A program made the translations under genes and the position numbers. The notes below the pieces were generated by a model, which did no database searches, was not told the DNA's origin, and was given only the letters and a program-made list of their open reading frames with translations. From Rhodanobacter denitrificans (lineage in GTDB: Bacteria; Pseudomonadota; Gammaproteobacteria; Xanthomonadales; Rhodanobacteraceae), in assembly GCA_003241385.1 (NCBI GenBank), contig QFPO01000008.1, positions 128,182-192,181 of the forward strand: DNA of 64,000 nucleotides, written 5' to 3'. This document shows, in pieces, positions 1 through 8,505 of this stretch (position 1 is its first letter; the number at the start of each line of letters is the position of its first letter).

Positions 1-48
1 CTGCCGGTGGTCGACGGCCGCTTCGTCGCCGAGGACCGGCAGTACTGA
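1..48 (+). CDS. 3' end of an unidentified CDS (partial)
   Basis: The first fifteen codons read in frame 1 as an uninterrupted tail (LPVVDGRFVAEDRQY) and end in TGA at 46-48. Its codon use is like the neighbouring genes. Too little is present to name a family. It is inferred to be the end of a gene starting left of the window. Confidence 0.45.
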   Translation: MPVVDGRFVAEDRQY

Positions 49-133
49 GCGCAGCGGACCCGCGCAACCGCGCGCGGCGGCCGCGTATCCCCGTCTGCGC
101 CGCGATCCGCGGCGTGACGGCGAGGTGGCTCCG

Positions 134-1252
134 ATGCAGACACGTGACCGATCCCTGCCCGCATCGCCGGCACGGCGCCGCCTGATCGGACTGGCCGCGG
201 CGGCACCGGCGGCAATCGCGTTCGGCGCCGCCGCGGCGACCGAGCGCGACGGCGACCCGATCGCCGCCCTGGCCGCCGAAAGCGACTTCAGCGGCTCGAT
301 CCTGGTCCGCAGCCGCGGCGAGGTCGTCTATGCGCGCAGCTTCGGTCTGGCCAGCCGCGCATTCGCGGTCGCCAACACGCTGCGCACGCGCCATCCGATC
401 GCCTCGATCACCAAGACGTTCACGGCGACGCTGATCCTCGATCTGTACGAGCGCGGCCAGCTCGACCTGCAGCGGCCGGTCGTCGCCTACCTGCCGGAGT
501 TCCGCCGCGAAGGTACCGCCGCGATCAGCGCGCACCATCTGCTGAACCACACCGCCGGCCTGCCGAATTTCGACGCCGGCAACAGCCTCGAGCGCGCGCT
601 CAGCGAAGGCCTGCCGGCCTACCAGCGGCCGATGACGCGCGCGCAGCTGTTCGAGCGCGCCTGCAGCGGCGCGCCGGTCGCGCCGCCGGGCACGGCCTTC
701 GACTACAACAACGCCGACTACATCGTGCTCGGCGCCTTGATCGAGCATCTGCACGGCCGGCCGTTCGAGGCCGTGCTGGCGAGCCGCATCCTCGACCCGC
801 TCGGCCTCGCCGACACCGGTCTGCTGCGCCAGTCCGACGTGATCGACCGGCTCGCGACCGGCTATTTCTATCGCGACGACCTCGCCGCCTACGTCAACGA
901 CCTGCCGGCCTATCCGGAGAACTGGTATGCCGCCGGCGCGATGTATTCGACGGTCGGCGACCTGCTCGGTTTCGCCGACGCCCTGTTCGGCGGCCGCGTG
1001 ATCGGCAGGCCGGCGCTGGCGCTGATGCTCGCGCCGGGCCTGGACGACTACGGCTACGGTCTGTGGTCGTACACGATCAAGGTCGGCCAGCGCCGTGCGC
1101 GCGTCGCCAAGCGGCCGGGCCGGATCATGGGCGCCCAGGGCCAGCTGTTCCGGATGCTCGACGACGACGTCACCGTGGTGCTGCTCAGCAATGCGGCCCG
1201 CGGCGACCTGGACGCGCTGGTCGCGCGGATCGGCCGCCTCTACGCGGCCTGA
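134..1252 (+). CDS. Exported serine hydrolase, class C beta-lactamase/penicillin-binding-protein fold
   Basis: A 372-residue protein of the beta-lactamase-related (PF00144-type) family, which acts on acyl-serine substrates such as D-peptides or esters. Visible motifs are the catalytic S-I-T-K (Ser91, Lys94), Y-N-N at about 191-193 (second catalytic Tyr) and the family-typical H-H-L-L-N-H-T-A-G-L stretch. The N-terminus has R-R-R before a hydrophobic A/L/I stretch ending A-A-A, fitting a Sec or possibly Tat signal peptide. I chose ATG 134 rather than the in-frame GTG at 125 because GAGG at 122-125 lies eight bases before the ATG. It stands alone between an unrelated gene end and a small unknown gene. 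The substrate cannot be deduced: beta-lactamase, esterase and D-aminopeptidase activity are all possible. Confidence 0.85.
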   Translation: MQTRDRSLPASPARRRLIGLAAAAPAAIAFGAAAATERDGDPIAALAAESDFSGSILVRSRGEVVYARSFGLASRAFAVANTLRTRHPIASITKTFTATLILDLYERGQLDLQRPVVAYLPEFRREGTAAISAHHLLNHTAGLPNFDAGNSLERALSEGLPAYQRPMTRAQLFERACSGAPVAPPGTAFDYNNADYIVLGALIEHLHGRPFEAVLASRILDPLGLADTGLLRQSDVIDRLATGYFYRDDLAAYVNDLPAYPENWYAAGAMYSTVGDLLGFADALFGGRVIGRPALALMLAPGLDDYGYGLWSYTIKVGQRRARVAKRPGRIMGAQGQLFRMLDDDVTVVLLSNAARGDLDALVARIGRLYAA

Positions 1253-1300
1253 GCGGTCGCCTCGGGCGGCGCCCGCCGCGCCGGCGGAACTGCGTCACAC

Positions 1301-1346
1301 TTTGCCAGGCGAGCGGCGGTCTAGCATGATCGCCGCACAGGAGAGG
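1301..1346 (+). promoter_or_regulatory. Candidate promoter and Shine-Dalgarno of the small unknown gene
   Basis: TTGCCA-like bases near 1302 and TAGCAT at 1322-1327 could be -35 and -10 boxes, though the spacer (about 14) is short. A strong ribosome site GGAGAGG lies at 1340-1346. It fits ATG 1353, not the in-frame ATG at 1326, and so decides the start. Confidence 0.35.
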
Positions 1347-1352
1347 ACAGGC

Positions 1353-1856
1353 ATGCTCGACACCGCCGTACCGGTCAAAACCGCCAGTGGCCGCAGCGAG
1401 ATCGCCGATCGCCGGCATGCGCTCGGCTCGCGGCAGCGCATGCTGCTGATCGCGATCAACGGCGAGCAGACCGTGCGCGAGATCCGCGAGCGCTTCCACT
1501 CGCTCGGCGACGTCGACGTGCTGCTGACCGAACTGGCGATGGCCGAGCTGATCGACATCGGCGGCGCGATCACGGCGCCCGCGGCAACGGCACCCGGCGA
1601 GGCCGGCGTCGCGGCACCGGCCGTGAACGAAACCGGATCGCCGATCGCGCAGGCGCGCCAGTTCATCAACGACAGCGTGGTCGCCCATCTGGGCCTGCGC
1701 GCGTTTCTGTTCACGCTGAAGGTCGAGCGCTGCTATTCCAGGGACGCCCTGCTCGACCTGCTGCCCGAGTACCGCCGCGTGCTCGGCAAGGCGGCGGCAC
1801 CAGCCGAGGTCACCGCGCTCAGTCAGCGGGCCGAACTGCTGATCGCGCGCATCTGA
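1353..1856 (+). CDS. Hypothetical protein, possible winged-helix-like N-terminal part
   Basis: A 167-residue soluble protein I do not recognise. Residues about 20-75 have a charged, helical pattern (R-Q-R-M-L-L-I-A-I-N-G ... V-R-E-I-R-E-R-F ... V-D-V-L-L-T-E-L) like the small all-alpha or winged-helix segments in which a one-turn hydrophobic motif alternates with E/R residues. An Ala/Pro-rich linker follows (about 75-95), then a second helical part of about 70 residues. There is no signal peptide, membrane segment or cysteine cluster. The start ATG 1353 has GGAGAGG upstream. It is transcribed alone, convergent with the next gene; the 21-base space leaves no room for a separate regulator. Real coding is supported by codon bias and the ribosome site, function is not. 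Confidence 0.7.
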   Translation: MLDTAVPVKTASGRSEIADRRHALGSRQRMLLIAINGEQTVREIRERFHSLGDVDVLLTELAMAELIDIGGAITAPAATAPGEAGVAAPAVNETGSPIAQARQFINDSVVAHLGLRAFLFTLKVERCYSRDALLDLLPEYRRVLGKAAAPAEVTALSQRAELLIARI

Positions 1857-1877
1857 GCGGACGCGGCGGCCCGGCGC

Positions 1878-2486
1878 TCATTCCGGCCCGGACCCGAAGA
1901 ACATCAGATAGACCAGCCGGCCGTTCTCGAGCGAGTCGCCGAACGCCGGCCCGGCCGTGTGCCAGAGCCACGGCCGCAGCAGCACCAGGCGGTTGAAGCG
2001 CATCGGCACCTGCTGGGTCAGCTCCCACTGGCTGTCGTCCATGCCGTCGCGCTCGATGATGTCGCGGTGCATCGCGTCGATCGACGGATAGCCCATCGCG
2101 GCGAGCTCGGCGGCGTTGATCGGGCCGCGGTCGGTGCCGGTGCGGCGATGCCGGAAGAACTCGGTGCCGCCATGGCAGTCCTCGGGCCGGCTGAGGTAGA
2201 GGATGCCGGACCAGTAGGCCTTGTCGATGTGGACCTTGGCGCGGCCCTGGTCGGCGGCCAGGCTGATCCGGCACTTGGCGTGCGACTGCAGCGGCGAGAT
2301 CGGCCGCACCGGTTCGCCGACCAGGCGAGAGACTTGCTGGGACAGGCCCGGCAGCGTGATCCGCTCGAGCGAGTTGCGGCCCGGAAACGCGCCGTCCTGC
2401 TCGGGATAGGTCAGTTTGAGGGCGGCCTCGCGCAGTTGCGCGGCCCCGTCGAGGAAATCGTCGACGACGATCAGGGTGGTGTGCAT
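1878..2486 (-). CDS. DUF6445-like protein, probable 2-oxoglutarate/Fe(II) oxygenase fold
   Basis: A 202-residue protein beginning M-H-T-T-L-I-V-V-D-D-F-L, the typical opening of prolyl-hydroxylase-like oxygenases. The metal-binding triad of that fold can be read as His86-x-Asp88 (V-H-I-D-K) and His176 (W-L-W-H-T-A-G), with Arg190 (N-G-R-L-V-Y) as the candidate 2-oxoglutarate ligand. The segment G-T-E-F-F-R-H lies between them. Length and motif spacing fit the DUF6445 family as I know it; the hydroxylation substrate is unknown. The frame is open upstream to 2738, but that part is Arg-rich low-complexity shadow, so ATG 2486 is preferred. It is divergent from the FtsX-like permease, with 202 bases between start codons that must hold both promoters. 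Confidence 0.65.
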   Translation of the reverse strand: MHTTLIVVDDFLDGAAQLREAALKLTYPEQDGAFPGRNSLERITLPGLSQQVSRLVGEPVRPISPLQSHAKCRISLAADQGRAKVHIDKAYWSGILYLSRPEDCHGGTEFFRHRRTGTDRGPINAAELAAMGYPSIDAMHRDIIERDGMDDSQWELTQQVPMRFNRLVLLRPWLWHTAGPAFGDSLENGRLVYLMFFGSGPE

Positions 2487-2688
2487 GGGCGCGCAGTCTA
2501 GACGTTTCCGGGGCGCCGCGAAGACGGCGCGCCGGGCGGACACGACGATCCCGAAACCGTTCGCTCGCGTACGCCGGACCGTCCGCTCGCGGACGCCTGC
2601 GCCCCGCGTACCGGCGTTCCGGGCCGGCCGCGGCCATGGCATGGTGCTTGCTCCCTTCTCTTCATCCCGACCAGTCCGGAGCCGAGCT

Positions 2689-5082
2689 ATGCTGCATTCG
2701 TTGATCGCCGCCTGGCGGCGGCTGCGCCGTCCCGGCAACCGCGGCTACGCCTTGGCCGCGCTGGCGACGCTGATGCTCGGCGTCGCCTCGGTCGTGACCG
2801 TCTACGCGCTGCTGCACCGCGTGCTGCTCGAACCGCTGCCGGTCGCCGACGAAGCCACACTGATGGCGATCAGCGGCCGCAACGACGCGCGCGGCGTCAC
2901 CGGCTTCGCGGTCTCCGAGCCGGACTTCGGCTCCTGGCGCGCGTCGGCACGCTCGTTCGAATCGATGGCCGCCTACAAGCGTCGCGGCGTCAGCGTGCGC
3001 GGCAGCGACGGCGCCGACCGCCTCGACGCCCTGCTGGTCACGCCGCAGCTGGCCGCGGTGCTCGGCGTCGCACCGCTGCTCGGCCGCGGCCTGCTCGACG
3101 ACGAAGGCGATCGCAGCTCGGCGCTGCTGATCGCCGCATCGGTCTGGCGCGACCGCTACGCCGGCGATCCGTCGGTGCTTGGCCGCAGCCTGGTGATCGA
3201 GGGTCGCGAGCGCACGATCGTCGGCGTGATGCCCGACGACGTCGGCGTCGCGACCGATGCCGGTCTGTGGCTGCCGCTGGAATTCACGCCGCGCGAGCAG
3301 GAGAACCGCGGCGACCGCCGGCTCGACGTCGTCGCGCGGCTCGCGCCCGGCGTCAGCCGGGCGCAGGCCCAGGCCGAGATGGACGCGATCAGCGCCGAGC
3401 TGGCCCGGCAGTATCCGAAGAGCAATACCGACTGGGCGGCCACCGTGGCGCCGCTGCGCGAGCAACTGGTCGGCGCCGACGAGCGCACGCGGCTGTGGAT
3501 GCTGCTCGGCGCAGTCGGTCTGCTGCTGCTGGTGACCTGCAGCAATCTGGCCGGCCTGCAGATCGCACGCGCGGCCGATCGTCAGCACGAACTCGGCGTC
3601 CGTCAGGCGCTCGGCGCCGGCCGCGCGCGGCTGCGCCTGGACGTCGTCGCCGAGACCGCCCTGCTGGTCGCCGCCGGCGCCGCGCTCGCGCTGCCGCTGG
3701 CGGCGGCGCTGCTGCGGCTGGCGACGCAGACGCTGCAGGCCAGCCAGCCGCGGCTGGCGACGCTGGCGATCGATCTGCGCGTCGCGGCCACCGCGATCGC
3801 GGTCTGCGCGGTCACCGCGCTCGCGTTCGCGGCGATTCCGGCCGCGATCGCCGCGCGTGCGGCGCCGACGGCGGCCCTGAACCGCGCGCGCAATGCGCTG
3901 GGCCGGCGCAGCGCACCGCTGCGCGCCGGCCTGGTCGTCGCGCAGTTCGCGATCGCGACCGTACTGCTGAGCGGCGCCCTGGCGCTCGGCGGCCGCCTCT
4001 GGACGCTCGCGCATGCCGAGCTCGGCTACGCGACCGAGCGCCTGCTGACGGTGCGCATCTCGCTGCCGCGGCTCGACAGCCCGGAGGTCTTCGAAGCCCA
4101 GCGGCGCGCGCTGTCGACGCTGGCCGACGAGGCGCGGACGATTCCCGGCGTGCGCAGCGCGACGATCGTCAGCGAGGCGCCGCTCGGCGAGGTCGACACC
4201 CAGTCCGAGGTCGCACCGGGGCCGATGCCGGCCGAGGTCTCGCCGCCCGAGCGCCGCGTGCAGGCATCCTGGCGCATCGTCGACGCGCAGTACTTCGAGA
4301 CCTTCGGCGTGCCGCTGCTGGCCGGCCGCGCGTTCGCGCGCGACGACGAACCGACCGATCACATCATCCTCGGCCGCAGCGTCGCCGAGCGGGTCTTCGG
4401 CAGCGTCGACGTCGTCGGCCGCATCGTCACGATGGGCAACGGCCAGCGCCGCGAGGTGGTCGGCGTCGCCGCGGATACCTACCAGCGCAACGTCGCCGCC
4501 GGCGCGTCGCCGACGGTCTACATGCCGATCACCTGGTATCTGTGGGAGACGATGACGCTGGCCGTGCGCAGCGAGGCCGACCCGGCCACGGTGGTCGCGG
4601 CGATCCGCGAGCGCGCCGCGCGCGTGATGCCGGACCGGCCGCTGTATGACGTGCGGACGATGGACGAGGCGGTCGCGCTGTCGACCGCGGGACCGCGCCT
4701 GCAGGCGGTGGTCGTCGCGCTGTTCGCGCTCGCCGCTGCCCTGATCGCCGCAGTCGGCATCGGCGCGATCACCGCGTATCTGATCGCGCGCCGCACCGGC
4801 GAGCTCGCGCTGCGCTTCGCGCTCGGCGCCTCGCCGCTGCGCGTGCGGCTGCGCGTCCTCGGCGGCGCCGGTGCGCTGGCGGTGGCCGGCGTCGCGATCG
4901 GCGCGCTGAGCCTGGTCGTCTTCGAGCGTCTGGGCCTGCAGCGCGACGCCGGCGCCGAGCATCTGCCGGCGGCGTTCGCGATCAGCGTCGCGATCCTGCT
5001 GACGACCTGCCTGGCCGCCTGCTGGTGGCCGGCGCGTCGCGCCGCGCGGATCGATCCGGCGCTCGCGCTGCGCGGTGAGTGA
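2689..5082 (+). CDS. ADOP-type ABC transporter permease (FtsX/MacB family)
   Basis: A 797-residue integral membrane protein with the duplicated layout of the ADOP family: one N-terminal transmembrane segment (about 18-38), a MacB-like periplasmic core, three FtsX-type membrane segments, a second periplasmic core and a final FtsX triplet near the C-terminus (about 670-790). The motif L-G-V-R-Q-A-L-G-A-G-R occurs after the first FtsX segment and L-R-F-A-L-G-A-S-P-L after the later one, as expected for cytoplasmic coupling loops. Length matches the family (about 800). No ATP-binding subunit gene is adjacent, which is typical for these orphan permeases. ATG 2689 is preferred; the frame is open to 2416, but that extension lacks coding character and overlaps the divergent promoter region. 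Substrate unknown. Confidence 0.85.
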   Translation: MLHSLIAAWRRLRRPGNRGYALAALATLMLGVASVVTVYALLHRVLLEPLPVADEATLMAISGRNDARGVTGFAVSEPDFGSWRASARSFESMAAYKRRGVSVRGSDGADRLDALLVTPQLAAVLGVAPLLGRGLLDDEGDRSSALLIAASVWRDRYAGDPSVLGRSLVIEGRERTIVGVMPDDVGVATDAGLWLPLEFTPREQENRGDRRLDVVARLAPGVSRAQAQAEMDAISAELARQYPKSNTDWAATVAPLREQLVGADERTRLWMLLGAVGLLLLVTCSNLAGLQIARAADRQHELGVRQALGAGRARLRLDVVAETALLVAAGAALALPLAAALLRLATQTLQASQPRLATLAIDLRVAATAIAVCAVTALAFAAIPAAIAARAAPTAALNRARNALGRRSAPLRAGLVVAQFAIATVLLSGALALGGRLWTLAHAELGYATERLLTVRISLPRLDSPEVFEAQRRALSTLADEARTIPGVRSATIVSEAPLGEVDTQSEVAPGPMPAEVSPPERRVQASWRIVDAQYFETFGVPLLAGRAFARDDEPTDHIILGRSVAERVFGSVDVVGRIVTMGNGQRREVVGVAADTYQRNVAAGASPTVYMPITWYLWETMTLAVRSEADPATVVAAIRERAARVMPDRPLYDVRTMDEAVALSTAGPRLQAVVVALFALAAALIAAVGIGAITAYLIARRTGELALRFALGASPLRVRLRVLGGAGALAVAGVAIGALSLVVFERLGLQRDAGAEHLPAAFAISVAILLTTCLAACWWPARRAARIDPALALRGE

Positions 5083-5430
5083 GGCACCGGCCACCGTCAC
5101 GCCGGGGGCGATACGTCGCGTCGCCGCAGCCCGCGCGGGTCGCCGTGCCTCGGGGCGAACGGACCTCGCACGCGCCCTCGCCCGCCGATCGTCGACGGGT
5201 TCGCCCCGCGGCCGCTCGCTGACCGGAATACGGCCGCGCCGATGCCGGCCCGACGACATCGGACCGCGCCGGCGCCGCGCCGAGCGCGCGGATGTCGATG
5301 TCGTCGACCATCTGCATGCCATTCGCTTGCCGGCATTCGAGGCCGCCGTGCAAGGTAGAGGAACGTTTTCACGTGCCGGTCGAACGGTGCCTGTTACGAT
5401 CGCGGACTTTTGGCGAAGTACACCGGAGCG
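5083..5430. other. Non-coding stretch upstream of the MscS-like gene
   Basis: These 348 bases carry no convincing gene. The last 70 bases are slightly less G+C-rich and contain TTTTCA at 5366-5371 and TACGAT at 5395-5400. TACGAT is an acceptable -10 box, but the 23-base separation from TTTTCA is too long for a normal sigma-70 pair. Nothing else was seen. Confidence 0.4.
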
Positions 5431-5997
5431 ATGCAGGCCCGATTGATGCAAGACCGCTGGCCACTGTGGATGCGCGACTGGCTCGACGTGCTGGTGCCGA
5501 CGCTCCAGGTCGTGCTGATCCTGCTGGTGGTCTGGCTGCTGCGGGCGATGCTGCGTCGTCTGCTCGCGCGGATCGGCGCGCGCTACGACCTGCCGCCCGA
5601 GCTGGTCGTCGGCATCCGCCGTGTGTTCGGGTTCGTGCTGTATGCGGCGGCGATCCTGCTGATCCTCGACCGGCTCGGCGTGTCCGGCACGGTGCTGTGG
5701 ACGGCGTTCACCGGCTTCGCCGCGGTCGGCGCGGTCGCGTTCTTCGCGGCCTGGAGCGTGCTGTCGAACATCTTCTGCACGATCCTGATCTTCACGACGC
5801 GCCCGTTCCGCCTCAACGACCAGATCGAGCTGATCGAGAACGGCGAGAAGCCCGGCATCAAGGGCCGCGTGATCGACATCAACCTGATCTACACGACGTT
5901 GCGCGAGACGCGCGACGACGGCCCCGACACGGTGCTGCAGATCCCGAACAACCTGTTCTTCCAGCGCACCGTGCGGCGCTGGCGCGGGCCGGGCTGA
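5431..5997 (+). CDS. Short MscS-family mechanosensitive channel
   Basis: A 188-residue inner-membrane protein with three hydrophobic segments (about 18-38, 63-85, 93-118). The third carries the Gly/Ala-rich pore helix pattern G-F-A-A-V-G-A-V-A-F-F-A-A-W-S. It is followed by the beta-domain signature T-R-P-F-R-L-N-D-Q-I-E and the segment P-N-N-L-F-F-Q, as in MscS. It is shorter than E. coli MscS (286) and lacks most of the C-terminal cage; such short versions are common in this order, so I do not call it truncated. Start uncertain: ATG 5431 or ATG 5446; GGAG at 5425-5428 is too close to the former. Expected role: release of osmolytes at hypo-osmotic shock. Confidence 0.8.
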   Translation: MQARLMQDRWPLWMRDWLDVLVPTLQVVLILLVVWLLRAMLRRLLARIGARYDLPPELVVGIRRVFGFVLYAAAILLILDRLGVSGTVLWTAFTGFAAVGAVAFFAAWSVLSNIFCTILIFTTRPFRLNDQIELIENGEKPGIKGRVIDINLIYTTLRETRDDGPDTVLQIPNNLFFQRTVRRWRGPG

Positions 5998-6148
5998 CCG
6001 TCCCGCCCGACCCGATCGGCGGCGATCCGCCCGACCTCTGCCGCGGACCGGCGCGGCCGAGGACGAGGCCGGCCTGCATGCGCCGATCGTGACCGATGCG
6101 TCCGCGCAGTGCCGCGTGCCGACGCCGCGGACCGGCGCGGCGATGCGC

Positions 6149-6176
6149 TAGCATCGGCGTTTTCCGCCGCCCGGAG
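6149..6176 (+). promoter_or_regulatory. Candidate -10 box and ribosome site of the M49-like lipoprotein gene
   Basis: TAGCAT at about 6149-6154 and GGAG at 6173-6176 precede ATG 6185 by about 31 and 8 bases. No good -35 hexamer is visible in this G+C-rich context. Confidence 0.3.
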
Positions 6177-6184
6177 CCAAGCGC

Positions 6185-7870
6185 ATGCCGATGCGTCCGT
6201 TGTGCCTCGCGACCGCCGCCGCGCTGAGCGTCGCGCTCGGCGCCTGCCGCCCCGCCGCCGAACCGCCGCAGCCTCCCGCCGCCGCGCCCGCGACCGAGGC
6301 ATCGGCCGCCCCGAGTCGCGACGACGTCGCGGCCAAGGTCGCCGCCTACGCGCCGGTCACGCTGAGCGCGGACCTGTCGCATCTGGCCGACGGCGACCGC
6401 CAGGCGCTGGCGCTGCTGCTCGACGCGGCCGAGATCGTCGACGGCCTGTTCTGGCAGCAGGTCTGGGGCGACCGCGACGCGCTGCTGCAGCGGATCGATG
6501 AGCCGGCCGTGCGTCGCTTCGTCGAGATCAACTACGGCCCCTGGGACCGGCTCGACGACGACGCGCCGTTCGTCGAGGGCATCGGTCCGCGTCCACCGGG
6601 CGCGCGCTTCTATCCGGAAGACATGACGCGCGAGGAATTCGAGCGCGCCGACCTGCCCGGCAAGTCGAGCCTCTACACGCTGATCCGGCGCGACGCCGCC
6701 GGCGTGCTGAGCGTGCTGCCGTATCACCAGGCCTACCGGCCCGAGCTCGAACGCATCGCCGCGAAGCTGCGCGAGGCGGCCGCGGTCGCGACCGACGCCG
6801 GGTTCCGCCGCTATCTGCAGCTGCGTGCGCAGGCCCTGCTCGACGACGACTACCGGCCCAGCGACGTGGCCTGGATGGACATGAAGACCAGCCCGATCGA
6901 CGTCGTGATCGGCCCGATCGAGAGCTACCAGGACGCGCTGTTCGGCACCAAGACCGCGTACGAGGCGTTCGTGCTGGTCAAGGACGTGGCCTGGAGCGAG
7001 CGCCTGGCGCGCTTCGCGCAGCATCTGCCGGCGCTGCAGCGCGGCCTGCCGGTGCCCGACGCGTACAAACAAGAGATGCCGGGCACCGATGCCGATCTGA
7101 ACGCGTATTTCGCGCTGTACTACGGCGGCGACGCCAATGCCGGCGCCAAGACGATCGCGATCAACCTGCCCAACGACGAGACCGTGCAGCTCGAGAAGGG
7201 ATCGCGCCGGCTGCAGCTCGAGAACACGATGCGCGCGAAGTTCGACGCGATCCTGGTGCCGATCGCGCGTGAGCTGATCGCCGAGGACCAGCAGGCGCAG
7301 ATCACGTTCGACGCGTTCTTCGACAACGTCATGTTCCACGAGGTCGCGCACGGCCTGGGCATCAAGAACACGCTCGACGGCAAGGGCACCGTGCGCGAGG
7401 CACTGACCGACCTGGCCAGCGGCTACGAGGAGGGCAAGGCCGACATCCTGGGCCTGTACATGATCGACGCGCTCGGCCGGCTCGGCGAGCTCGACGCGAC
7501 GAAGCTGCCCGACCACTATGTGACGTTCCTGGCCGGCCTGTTCCGCTCGGTGCGCTTCGGCGCGAGCAGCGCGCACGGCCAGGCCAACATGGTCGCGTTC
7601 AACTTCCTGCGCGAGGCTGGCGCGTTCAGCCGCGACCCGGCCAGCGGCCGCTACCGCGTCGACGTCGAGCGCATGCGCGCGGCGGTCGACGCGCTGTCGA
7701 CGAAGATCCTGACCCTGCAGGGCGACGGCGACTACGCCGGCGCGAAGGCGCTGCGCGATTCGCTCGGCAGGATCGAGCCCGAGCTCGCGGGCGATCTGGC
7801 CCGCCTCGAGCAGCGCCGGATTCCGGTCGACATCGTGCTGACCCAGGGCCGCGCCCAGATCGGCCTCTGA
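6185..7870 (+). CDS. Dipeptidyl-peptidase III-like (M49-type) zinc metallopeptidase lipoprotein
   Basis: A 561-residue protein with a lipoprotein signal (L-G-A-C lipobox at about residues 17-20), so probably anchored in the cell envelope. The zinc site is H-E-V-A-H (His385, Glu386, His389) with the second-part E-E-G-K-A-D at about 415-420, the pattern of bacterial M49-like hydrolases in which Glu of EE(x)KAD is the third metal ligand. Classical M49 enzymes have HEXXGH with one more residue; the five-residue HExxH here fits the shorter bacterial relatives. Upstream N-L-P-N-D-E and L-E-N-T-M-R-A-K agree with that family. ATG 6185 has GGAG eight bases upstream. It is single and converges on thpR with a 20-base gap. 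Cleavage of small peptides is the likely role, by family. Confidence 0.75.
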   Translation: MPMRPLCLATAAALSVALGACRPAAEPPQPPAAAPATEASAAPSRDDVAAKVAAYAPVTLSADLSHLADGDRQALALLLDAAEIVDGLFWQQVWGDRDALLQRIDEPAVRRFVEINYGPWDRLDDDAPFVEGIGPRPPGARFYPEDMTREEFERADLPGKSSLYTLIRRDAAGVLSVLPYHQAYRPELERIAAKLREAAAVATDAGFRRYLQLRAQALLDDDYRPSDVAWMDMKTSPIDVVIGPIESYQDALFGTKTAYEAFVLVKDVAWSERLARFAQHLPALQRGLPVPDAYKQEMPGTDADLNAYFALYYGGDANAGAKTIAINLPNDETVQLEKGSRRLQLENTMRAKFDAILVPIARELIAEDQQAQITFDAFFDNVMFHEVAHGLGIKNTLDGKGTVREALTDLASGYEEGKADILGLYMIDALGRLGELDATKLPDHYVTFLAGLFRSVRFGASSAHGQANMVAFNFLREAGAFSRDPASGRYRVDVERMRAAVDALSTKILTLQGDGDYAGAKALRDSLGRIEPELAGDLARLEQRRIPVDIVLTQGRAQIGL

Positions 7871-7890
7871 GATCGCGCCGCGCGCGCCGC

Positions 7891-8460
7891 TCAGGCGTCC
7901 GGCAGCGCCAGCGACCAGCGCCCGAGCACCGCGTGCTCGGCCTGGCCTTCGACGCTCTGCACCAGTTCGAAGTGGTCGGGCCGCCATGCGACCGCGTCGA
8001 TCGTCGGCAGCGCCGGCTTCGGGTCGGTGTAGGCGATCGTCACATGCGGCAGCAGCGCAGCGCCGGCCTGCTCGAGCCTGAAGCCCAGAGCCAGGCAGCG
8101 CCGGCGCAGCATCTCGTGCAGCGCGCGCAGCGCATCGGGCACGTCGGCGGCCAACGCCAGCGCCGGCCGTGACGGCTGGCCGAGCGCGGCCAGACGATTG
8201 AATGTCAGCGTGAACGGCGCTGCGGTCAGACCGTCGGCGGCCTCGAGCGCGCGCGTGACCTGGCCCGGCCGCTCGCCGGCGCTCTCGCCGAGATACAGCA
8301 GGGTCATGTGATAGCGCGCCGACGCGATCCAGCGTGCGCGCGAATGCACGATGCGCAACGGCGCGGCGACGTGCTCGATCGCCGCGCAGGTTCGCGCATC
8401 GGGCCGCAGCGCGAAGAACAGGCGATGCAGCGGGCCGACCGGAAACAGATCGCCGTGCAT
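7891..8460 (-). CDS. thpR: RNA 2',3'-cyclic phosphodiesterase (2H phosphoesterase, ThpR/LigT)
   Basis: A 189-residue cytosolic protein with the two His-containing motifs of 2H phosphoesterases: H-M-T-L at 51-54 and H-V-T-I at 139-142. The spacing (about 88 residues) and total length are normal for ThpR. The family hydrolyses RNA 2',3'-cyclic phosphates to 2'-phosphate ends. The N-terminal R-L-F-F-A-L-R-P is also the usual opening. It is followed on the same strand by nothing but the convergent peptidase gene, and preceded by the esterase lipoprotein gene with a 45-base space, so the two may be cotranscribed. Confidence 0.88.
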   Translation of the reverse strand: MHGDLFPVGPLHRLFFALRPDARTCAAIEHVAAPLRIVHSRARWIASARYHMTLLYLGESAGERPGQVTRALEAADGLTAAPFTLTFNRLAALGQPSRPALALAADVPDALRALHEMLRRRCLALGFRLEQAGAALLPHVTIAYTDPKPALPTIDAVAWRPDHFELVQSVEGQAEHAVLGRWSLALPDA

Positions 8461-8505
8461 CGTCTCAGCGCTCCGGTCCGCGCGGCATGCCGGGCCGTCG
8501 CGCGC

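Noticed and set aside
2416..2688. N-terminal extension of the FtsX-like permease
   Set aside because: The frame is open, but it overlaps the divergent oxygenase gene and encodes Arg-rich filler before the typical first membrane segment.
2662..5451. Open frame of 929 codons on the minus strand opposite the FtsX-like permease
   Set aside because: The translation is Arg/Gln/His-rich low-complexity, as expected for the antisense of G+C-rich coding DNA; the permease on the plus strand has complete domain motifs.
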